Of a stretch of DNA of 64,000 nucleotides, positions 57,751 through 64,000 are shown in pieces. The stretch is from positions 434,001 through 498,000 of the forward strand of contig NZ_JADIKF010000039.1 of NCBI RefSeq assembly GCF_016904945.1, read 5' to 3'. The notes beneath the pieces were generated by a model that ran no database searches, had not been told where the DNA came from, and saw only the letters and a list, made by a program, of their open reading frames with translations. The DNA comes from Dyella mobilis (GTDB lineage: Bacteria > Pseudomonadota > Gammaproteobacteria > Xanthomonadales > Rhodanobacteraceae). Each line of letters starts with the position of its first letter. Positions within the stretch are counted from its first letter, which is position 1. Position numbers and translations under genes: made by a program.

Positions 57751-58618
57751 CCGCTTCCTTGGCGATGCGTTGCTCGAGGTTGTGCTGGCCCACGACTGCG
57801 TAAGCCTTGCACGCTTGATTGTCGACCAAGGGGTCGCGCTCCTCTCCGGCTTTGCGCGCCGCGGCACGTTCGAGGAAATCGACGGCGTCCGGATGTGGCG
57901 TGACCAGGATGTCGCAAGGCAAGGCCGCAACCGTCTTCAGCGTTTGACGGAACCCGGCCAAGCGCTCCGGGTGGGCCGGATCGTTGTAGCGGTATCCATC
58001 GACGCTGAGCAATGAAAGGCTGTCCACATAGGCAATGGACAGGCAGCGCCGTTCTTCGCACGACGTCCACGTCCAACTGGTGCTGCCAGGTGTATGCCCG
58101 GGCGTGTAGTGCGCCTGCACTGCCAGTGGTCCGACGCGCACCGTTTCGTTGTCCGTCACGCTGCGCACGTGAGCGATCTTCGGATAGAACGGCGCTAGGC
58201 CGTGTTGCGGATCATCCGGATCATCGCCCCCCAGCATGATGGCCTTGGCGCCTTCCTCGCTGGCGGCCACTTCCGCACCGCTGTCGTGCGCGATGGCAGC
58301 AATCGCGCCGGCATGATCGACGTGCGCGTGCGTGTTCAAGATCAGCTTGATGTCCTGCACCTTGAAGCCCAGCGCGCGGATGTTACTTTCGATCAGCTTG
58401 GCGTTTTCGGGCAGCGTTCCGTCGATCAGGATGTTGCCTCGTGGAGAGGTGATCAGGATGGCGCTCAGCCCTTTGCTGCCGACGTAATACGTGTTCCCGT
58501 AAATGCGGAACGGTTTTTGCGGTGCGGTCCAGTCGGCGTCGTATGCATGGACACCCGCGGCCACGGCCGCACAGCAAATGGCCACTGCCAGGAGCGACCG
58601 TCCCCGATTTCTGTTCAC
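57734..58618 (-). CDS. bla: subclass B3 metallo-beta-lactamase
   Basis: The protein has 294 residues from a GTG start (58618) with AGGGAAAG upstream. It has a signal peptide (about 1-25). The Zn1 ligands His97, His99 and His175 and the Zn2 ligands Asp101, His102 and His242 are all present (NTHAHVDHAG, HYTPGHTPGSTSW, TPHPD), the B3 pattern without a Cys ligand. B3 enzymes hydrolyse penicillins, cephalosporins and carbapenems in the periplasm. It is chromosomal, among housekeeping genes, with base composition like its neighbours, so probably intrinsic. Its substrate range is unknown. Confidence 0.9.
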   Translation of the reverse strand: MNRNRGRSLLAVAICCAAVAAGVHAYDADWTAPQKPFRIYGNTYYVGSKGLSAILITSPRGNILIDGTLPENAKLIESNIRALGFKVQDIKLILNTHAHVDHAGAIAAIAHDSGAEVAASEEGAKAIMLGGDDPDDPQHGLAPFYPKIAHVRSVTDNETVRVGPLAVQAHYTPGHTPGSTSWTWTSCEERRCLSIAYVDSLSLLSVDGYRYNDPAHPERLAGFRQTLKTVAALPCDILVTPHPDAVDFLERAAARKAGEERDPLVDNQACKAYAVVGQHNLEQRIAKEAAQPAH

Positions 58619-58750
58619 GTGCTTTCCCTGCTCAATGAGATGCGGCGAGTGTGGCGAGCCTCGCGCGGGAAAGCAGGACCGTTTCCTGCATCAGGCGTGG
58701 CGTTTTGCGGGCACGATGTGGAAGACCGCGCCACGTGCGGTCTTCCACTG

Positions 58751-60358
58751 CTATTTCGTCACCGGGGCATAAGATTGAGCGTCCACCGTCGGCAAAAACG
58801 CCGGCGGTTGCCATGCATGCGTGTGCTGCTCGAAGCCGTAGGCAATCGAGATCAGCGTCGGCTCGCTCCATTTGGTGCCAAAGAACACGATGCCCACCGG
58901 CAGGTTGTGAGCCCAGCCGGCTGGTACGGTGATCGATGGATAGCCTGCAACCGCGGCAGGTTGCGATGCACCTCCGATCGTCGGATTGCCGCTGACGACG
59001 TGATCGCCCAATACCAGATCCGTCAGGTAGGCCGGTCCCCACGAGGGCGCCAGCAGCGCGTCCAGATGATTGGCCGCCAGTGCCGCATCAATGCCTTCCG
59101 GCCCGGAAAATTGCTTCGCCTTGGCCAGGGCGTCGGTGTATGCCTTGTCGGTCAGCGGACCTTTGGCCTGTGCCTGTTCGAACAGGTCTTGCCCGAACCA
59201 GGGCATTTCCCGATTTGCCTCGCGCGTATTGAAAGCGATCAAATCGGCCAGTGTCTTCACCTGCAATTGCGGCCGGGTGGCGAGATACGCGTTGACGTCG
59301 TGTTTGAAGTCGTAAAGCATCACGGTCATCTCCGGATCGCCCAGATCGGCCAGGTGCGGCAGGGTGACCGGGTCGACGATGATGGCGCCCTGTGCCTTCA
59401 TCGCGGCGATCGCTTCGTCGAGCACGCGATCGGCATTCGGTTCGTTGCCGGCCAGCTGCCGCACGACGCCGATGCGTTTGCCGCGCAGGCCGTTGGGATC
59501 GAGAAAGCGCGTGTAATCGGTGGCGTGCTTGTCGGCATCGGCGGTGGCGGGATCGTGTGGATCGCTGCCGGCCATGGCCGTGAGCAGGATGGCGGCATCG
59601 GTTACCGAGCGTGCCATGGGGCCGGCCGTGTCCTGGTTGTGGCTGATTGGGATGATGCCGTCGCGGCTCACCAGACCCAGCGTTGGCTTGATGCCGACGA
59701 TGCCGTTCATCGATGCAGGGCAAATGATCGAGCCATCCGTTTCGGTACCTACCGCAACCGGCACCAATCCAGCGGCCACTGCCACCGCGGAACCGGAACT
59801 GGATCCGCAAGGGTTGCGGTCCAGTGCGTAAGGATTGCGGGTCTGCCCGCCGCGCCCAGTCCAGCCGCTGCTGGCATGGCTGGAACGAAAGTCTGCCCAT
59901 TCGCTCAGGTTGGTCTTGCCCAGGATCACGGCGCCGGCTTTGCGCAACCGTGTCACCAAAGCGGCATCTTCGGGCGCGGGTGCACCCATCAGGGCCAATG
60001 AGCCTGCCGTGGTCAGTGTGCGGTCACCGGTGTCGATGTTGTCCTTCAGCAGGACCGGGATGCCGTAGAGTGGGCCATGTGTGGAGGTTCGCCTGGCATC
60101 GAGCGCGGTGGCGATCTTCAATGCATCGGGATTGAGTTCCAGCACGGCGCGCAGCATGGGGCCGGACTGGTCGATCCGCTGGATGCGGTTGATATCGGCC
60201 TGTACCAGGCTTTTGCTGGTCAGTTTCCCGGCGTCCATGTGCTGCTGGAGCTGGGCAATGGACTGCCACGTCAGCGCGTCATGGTCCTGCGCGGCGAGTG
60301 GTGCAAAAGGGATGGCGGCAAGCGCGAGTGCGGTGCACAACAGCGACCGATGAAACAT
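58751..60358 (-). CDS. exported amidase (amidase signature family)
   Basis: The protein has 535 residues from ATG 60358, preceded by GGAGG; an upstream in-frame start lacks both signal peptide and RBS. It has a signal peptide (about 1-23, ending LAAQ). The Ser-cisSer-Lys triad lies in YGIPVLLKDNIDT (Lys), NPCGSSSGSAVAVAAG (cis-Ser) and TDGSIICPAS (nucleophile). Family members hydrolyse various amides; the substrate cannot be told. It is divergent from the cytochrome genes with a 102-base gap. Confidence 0.9.
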   Translation of the reverse strand: MFHRSLLCTALALAAIPFAPLAAQDHDALTWQSIAQLQQHMDAGKLTSKSLVQADINRIQRIDQSGPMLRAVLELNPDALKIATALDARRTSTHGPLYGIPVLLKDNIDTGDRTLTTAGSLALMGAPAPEDAALVTRLRKAGAVILGKTNLSEWADFRSSHASSGWTGRGGQTRNPYALDRNPCGSSSGSAVAVAAGLVPVAVGTETDGSIICPASMNGIVGIKPTLGLVSRDGIIPISHNQDTAGPMARSVTDAAILLTAMAGSDPHDPATADADKHATDYTRFLDPNGLRGKRIGVVRQLAGNEPNADRVLDEAIAAMKAQGAIIVDPVTLPHLADLGDPEMTVMLYDFKHDVNAYLATRPQLQVKTLADLIAFNTREANREMPWFGQDLFEQAQAKGPLTDKAYTDALAKAKQFSGPEGIDAALAANHLDALLAPSWGPAYLTDLVLGDHVVSGNPTIGGASQPAAVAGYPSITVPAGWAHNLPVGIVFFGTKWSEPTLISIAYGFEQHTHAWQPPAFLPTVDAQSYAPVTK

Positions 60359-60460
60359 GGCAACCTCCGAAAGCGAACCCGATGTGCGACGTGACACGAT
60401 GCCGCAGCATAACTGCATGCCGTGCGCTTGGCGCGTGTGGCGCACCTATACTTCCACGCG

Positions 60461-61207
60461 ATGACGACCAACGTGCCAGCCTCGGCTTGCCCCGTTTTGC
60501 GATGGCTTCTGTCGCTCGCCTGCTTGTTAGGCGCCGGCGCGGTCCATGCCACCGGTCAGCCGCCCGTTCCCGATACGCTGCAGCAACGCATTGCCGCTTG
60601 TACTACCTGTCATGGCTTGCACGGGGAGGGCTCGCAAGACGGCGGTTTCTTCCCGCGGCTTGCCGGCAAGCCGGCTGCCTATCTGGCTTTGCAGGTGCAA
60701 AATTTCCAGCGTGGGCTGCGCAAGTACGCGCCGATGGAATACACCGTGCGCCAGCTCAGTCCCGCCTACGTGCACGAGATAGCCGTCTATTTCGCCGCGC
60801 AACAGGTACCGTATCAACGCAAACCGGTGCCTGATCTCGCGCCCGCGGTGTTCCAGCGGGGCGGGCAATTGGTGCAGGCCGGCGATCCCGCATTGAAAGT
60901 GCCGCCATGCCAGGCCTGCCATGGCAAGACGTTGACGGGAACGGAACCTTCCGTGCCGGGTTTGGCCGGCTTGCCGTACGACTACATCAGCTCTCAGCTT
61001 GGCTCGTGGCGTACGGGTACACGTGCATCCGCAGCTCCCGACTGCATGGCCGAGATTGCCAACCGCCTTGCCCCTTCGGATATCACCGCCGTCGCCGCGT
61101 GGCTCGCCAGCCAGCAAGTGCCGCCGGACGCGCATCCCCAGCCAGCCGGCTCGATCACGCCGCCCTTGCATTGCGGCGTGCTCGAAGGGCAGGGGGGCGG
61201 AACGTGA
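60461..61207 (+). CDS. diheme cytochrome c (cytochrome c4-like)
   Basis: The protein has 248 residues from ATG 60461. A signal peptide (about 1-32, ending VHA) precedes two c-type domains with heme motifs CTTCH and CQACH, like cytochrome c4. It carries electrons in the periplasm. The stop overlaps the next start (GTGA), so it is coupled to the triheme cytochrome. Confidence 0.88.
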   Translation: MTTNVPASACPVLRWLLSLACLLGAGAVHATGQPPVPDTLQQRIAACTTCHGLHGEGSQDGGFFPRLAGKPAAYLALQVQNFQRGLRKYAPMEYTVRQLSPAYVHEIAVYFAAQQVPYQRKPVPDLAPAVFQRGGQLVQAGDPALKVPPCQACHGKTLTGTEPSVPGLAGLPYDYISSQLGSWRTGTRASAAPDCMAEIANRLAPSDITAVAAWLASQQVPPDAHPQPAGSITPPLHCGVLEGQGGGT

Positions 61208-62493
61208 AGTCGCTGCGTCTGCTTTGGGTACCGACCGTGTTTGCCATCATGGTCATCGCCGCGTGGTGGTGGCATCACCAGCGCTCGTCGGTTGGCCCGA
61301 AGGCCGAAGACCCGGCGGTGGCTGCTGCGATGAAAGATGCAAAGGTGATCGCACGGGGCCGATATCTCACTCTGGCTGGCGATTGTGTTTCGTGCCACAG
61401 CGTAGCTGGCGGACAACCCTATGCGGGTGGTCGCGCATTGCTCACGCCGTTCGGCAATATTCCCGTGCCGAACATCACTCCCGATCCTGAAACGGGGCTG
61501 GGAAACTGGCGTTTCGAGAATTTCTGGCGCGCTTTGCATACCGGTATGGGAATCGGGGGCGAGCCGCTTTACCCGGCTTTCTCCTATACGTCGTTCACCA
61601 AAATCACTCGCGAAGATGCGGTCGCGATCTTCGCTTACTTGCAAACCTTGCCGCCGGTGCATCAACCCCCAGAGCCACTTGGATTGCGGTTTCCTTACAA
61701 CGTCCGCGGCGCGTTGACGGCATGGCGCGCCATGTATTTCAAGTCCGGCACCTACCAACCTGATCCCAAGCAGTCGGCAGCGTGGAACCGTGGTGCGTAT
61801 CTCGTGCAGGGGCTGGGGCATTGCAACGAATGCCACGCCGCGCGCGATACCTGGGGCGGCATCGACACACGCGCCTCATTGGCGGGTGGGGAAATCCCCG
61901 CGCAAAATTGGTATGCACCCGATCTGAGCATGCAAGCCCACGGCGGATTGCACGGCTGGACTGGGCAGGACATCGTCGATCTGCTCAAGACCGGACAGTC
62001 GTCCAAGGGAGTGGCATTCGGCCCCATGGCCGATGTCGTGGCGAGCAGCACGCAATATCTGAGCGACGCGGACCTGCATGCCATGGCCGACTATCTTCAA
62101 TCGCTCCCGGCGCGGCAGCCGCAAGTCGACGATGCGCTCAGAGTGTCGAGCAAGGCCGTGGCTGATCGCGGTGCGGCCATTTACGGGCAAGGCTGCGCGG
62201 CTTGCCATGGCACGGATGGCCAGGGAGTGCCCGGCGTGTACCCGCCACTGGACGGCAATGCATCGGTGTTGGAACCCATCGGAGTCAATGCGACACGGGC
62301 CGTGCTGCTGGGCGGCTTCGCGCCATCGACCGCGGCAAATCCGCGGCCGTATTCCATGCCGCCGTATGCGCAACAGCTGAGCGATGCCGACGTGGCTGCC
62401 GTGGTTACCTACATTCGCCAGGCGTGGTCCAATCGCGTTACGCCGGTGCTGGAGCGCGACGTGATCAAATACCGGCACACGCCGGTCGATTGA
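61204..62493 (+). CDS. triheme membrane-anchored cytochrome c
   Basis: The protein has 429 residues from GTG 61204. An N-terminal membrane anchor (about 6-22) is followed by three c-type heme motifs, CVSCH, CNECH and CAACH. The layout matches the cytochrome subunit of membrane alcohol, gluconate or sorbitol dehydrogenases, which pass electrons from a PQQ or FAD subunit to ubiquinone. No such catalytic subunit is in the window; instead a diheme cytochrome precedes it. It converges on the RND adaptor gene with two bases between stops. Confidence 0.88.
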   Translation: MKSLRLLWVPTVFAIMVIAAWWWHHQRSSVGPKAEDPAVAAAMKDAKVIARGRYLTLAGDCVSCHSVAGGQPYAGGRALLTPFGNIPVPNITPDPETGLGNWRFENFWRALHTGMGIGGEPLYPAFSYTSFTKITREDAVAIFAYLQTLPPVHQPPEPLGLRFPYNVRGALTAWRAMYFKSGTYQPDPKQSAAWNRGAYLVQGLGHCNECHAARDTWGGIDTRASLAGGEIPAQNWYAPDLSMQAHGGLHGWTGQDIVDLLKTGQSSKGVAFGPMADVVASSTQYLSDADLHAMADYLQSLPARQPQVDDALRVSSKAVADRGAAIYGQGCAACHGTDGQGVPGVYPPLDGNASVLEPIGVNATRAVLLGGFAPSTAANPRPYSMPPYAQQLSDADVAAVVTYIRQAWSNRVTPVLERDVIKYRHTPVD

Positions 62494-62495
62494 GC

Positions 62496-63674
62496 TTATT
62501 TGGCTGCCGCAGCTTGCTGCGCGTTCTGGGTGACGTTCACTTGCTGCCCTTCATTTAGCGAATCGGGCGGGCTGAGTACCAGGCGATCCTGCTCAGTCAG
62601 GCCTTCGCTGATTTCAACTTTGGCGCCGAAATCGCGTCCCAAGGTCACCGGTTGAAGATGGATGTGTCCGGTGTCGTCCACCAGGGCAACGCGCAAGCCT
62701 TCGGCACGGAACAGCAGCACGTTGGCGGGCACGGTGAAGTCCCTCGTCGGTGTCGAAACACCGAGCTTTACGTTGGCGTATACGCCGGGCACCAAGTCAC
62801 GTGCGGCGTTGTTCACGTCGATTTCCGTGCGCAGCGTGCGGGTATTGGGATCGAGCGCATCGGCCGTGCGAGCAACCGTTCCGGTGATCGGCTTGGCCCC
62901 GTAGGTATTGAGTTCCACTTGTGCAGGCATGCCGATGCGTACGCTGGCGGCATAGGCCTCAGGCACGTCGACATAAATGCGCAATTGGCTGGTGTCGGCA
63001 ATGACGAACAAATCGGCTCCGGACGAGCCTGCGTCCACCAGCGCACCGACGTCGAGGTTGCGCTGAGTGATCACGCCGTCGAAGGGTGCCAGGATGTGCT
63101 TGAAATCCTCCAGGTTCTGCAAGTGCGCGACGTTTGCCTGGTCCGCTTCGACGGTGGCGACGTCGGCGTTGTACTGGGCGTTGTACTGATCGCCGGTCTG
63201 CGCAGCCACCAGTCCTTGCGTCACCAGCTTGTGATAGCGATCGGCGGTGACTTTCGCGAAGTTCTCGTTCGCGATGTCCGTGCGCATTTGCGCTTTGCCT
63301 TGCAGCAGTTGATTGTCGACATCGGGCGTATCCAGGTCGGCCAGCAACTGGCCTTTTTTCACCTTGGCGCCGATATCGACATACCACTTGGCCACATAGC
63401 CGGTAGTGCGCGCATAGATCTGCGCATCCTGCCAGGAGGCGACCGTGCCGGGGAGTATCAGCGCCTGGTCCTTGGGTGCGGCCTTGGGCGTCATGATGGC
63501 CACGGTAGGAACGGCATTGCGATCCGTTTCGGTGATCAGCGCGTGGCGCGCGTGGACGCGCCGCACGATGCCCAATGCCGCCAGCACGACCAGCACGATA
63601 CCCAGTCCGATGAGCACGAGCCTCGCGCCTCGCGAAGGTTTGGCAGGTGGGCGTTGAATGTTGGGGCTGGACAT
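62496..63674 (-). CDS. RND efflux periplasmic adaptor (membrane fusion protein)
   Basis: The protein has 392 residues from ATG 63674 (a start at 63701 adds nine). A membrane anchor lies at about 20-38. Lipoyl half-motifs (YVAKWYVDIGAKVKKGQLLADLDTP-type region) flank a short alpha hairpin (about 110-170), then beta-barrel segments, as in the HlyD/AcrA family. It joins the inner membrane pump to the outer membrane channel. It follows the permease gene on the same strand; the usual order is adaptor first. Confidence 0.9.
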   Translation of the reverse strand: MSSPNIQRPPAKPSRGARLVLIGLGIVLVVLAALGIVRRVHARHALITETDRNAVPTVAIMTPKAAPKDQALILPGTVASWQDAQIYARTTGYVAKWYVDIGAKVKKGQLLADLDTPDVDNQLLQGKAQMRTDIANENFAKVTADRYHKLVTQGLVAAQTGDQYNAQYNADVATVEADQANVAHLQNLEDFKHILAPFDGVITQRNLDVGALVDAGSSGADLFVIADTSQLRIYVDVPEAYAASVRIGMPAQVELNTYGAKPITGTVARTADALDPNTRTLRTEIDVNNAARDLVPGVYANVKLGVSTPTRDFTVPANVLLFRAEGLRVALVDDTGHIHLQPVTLGRDFGAKVEISEGLTEQDRLVLSPPDSLNEGQQVNVTQNAQQAAAAK

Positions 63675-63684
63675 GTCCGGGATC

Positions 63685-64000
63685 TCACGCTGTTGCCGCA
63701 TCGCGGCCGTGGTGGTGGCTGCGGTGCATCAAGCTGAAAAAGGTAGGCACGAAGAACAAGGTGGCGGCGGTAGCCAACAGCAGGCCGCCGATAACGGCGC
63801 GACCCAGCGGTGCGTTCTGTTCGCCGCCTTCGCCAAGGCCCAACGCCATCGGAACCATGCCGATGATCATGGCGAAAGCCGTCATCAACACCGGGCGGAA
63901 ACGCTGGAAGCCTGCCTCGATGGCTGCGCGTATCGGATCGTCGTGAATCGCCAGCCGTTCGCGCGCAAAGCTGATCACCAGGATCGAATTGGCGGTGGCC
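63685..64000 (-). CDS. RND efflux permease (3' end only)
   Basis: This is the C-terminal ~104 residues of an RND pump running in from the right edge. It has ATANSILVISFARERL, AGFQRFRPVLMTAFAMIIGM and the last helix GGLLLATAATLFFVPTFFSL, ending in a His-rich tail. RND pumps export drugs, metals or metabolites using proton motive force. It stops 11 bases before the adaptor start. Confidence 0.92.
   Translation of the reverse strand, partial: ATANSILVISFARERLAIHDDPIRAAIEAGFQRFRPVLMTAFAMIIGMVPMALGLGEGGEQNAPLGRAVIGGLLLATAATLFFVPTFFSLMHRSHHHGRDAATA

Noticed and set aside
58202..60001. Open plus-strand frame of about 600 codons across the beta-lactamase/amidase region
   Set aside because: It is antisense to two genes with clear catalytic motifs and shows no family features itself.

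Overview
The window is a GC-rich, gene-dense, essentially housekeeping chromosomal segment of a gammaproteobacterium of the order Xanthomonadales (Lysobacterales), most likely family Rhodanobacteraceae (Dyella/Rhodanobacter/Luteibacter-like). The evidence is the gene order hemA / TPR lipoprotein / lolB / ispE-locus / tRNA-Gln / prs / rplY / pth / ychF, the tRNA-Tyr-Gly-Thr-tuf-tRNA-Trp-secE-nusG block running into rplKAJL-rpoBC and the str, S10, spc and alpha operons, and protein sequences close to those of Xanthomonas relatives. I saw no prophage, insertion sequence or CRISPR array.

Layout. 1-11.2 kb: the 3' end of pntB, a sufT-type gene, a half-length asparaginase, an AidB-like acyl-CoA dehydrogenase, two thioesterase/membrane genes, wrbA, yihY, a TlpA-type thioredoxin, acylphosphatase, PPK2 and a TPR/GT41 (OGT-like) protein. 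11.3-13.8 kb (minus strand): hemA-prfA. 13.9-17.6 kb (plus strand): TPR lipoprotein, lolB and a GNAT protein fused to a degenerate IspE-like domain. 17.6-21.5 kb: tRNA-Gln, prs, rplY, pth, ychF and a good terminator. 21.5-24.5 kb: a GNAT, a thioesterase and a promoter driving tRNA-Tyr, tRNA-Gly, tRNA-Thr, tuf and tRNA-Trp. 24.5-55.7 kb: transcription/translation core (secE, nusG, rplKAJL, rpoBC, rpsLG, fusA, second tuf, S10-spc-alpha clusters with secY and rpoA). 55.8-64 kb: dsbB, class II DAHP synthase, a subclass B3 metallo-beta-lactamase, an exported amidase, two multiheme c-type cytochromes, and an RND adaptor with the end of its permease.

How it works together: 22.6-55.7 kb encodes about half of the ribosomal proteins, RNA polymerase core subunits, elongation factors, and the Sec channel, arranged as units with visible promoters (22608, 25543, 36984, 41443) and structured leaders or spacers where r-protein feedback or RNA processing probably acts.

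The most unusual item is the 452-residue protein at 16244-17602: an intact GNAT domain continuous with an IspE homologue that keeps the fold and the two catalytic Lys/Asp positions but has lost the glycine-rich ATP loop, the DGYH motif and the EDN motif. Second is an OGT-like protein (9078-11180) lacking both key catalytic residues. Third is a complex predicted RNA fold between tuf and tRNA-Trp. All coordinates and motif statements come from reading the sequence by eye; family assignments rest on remembered family motifs, not on searches.
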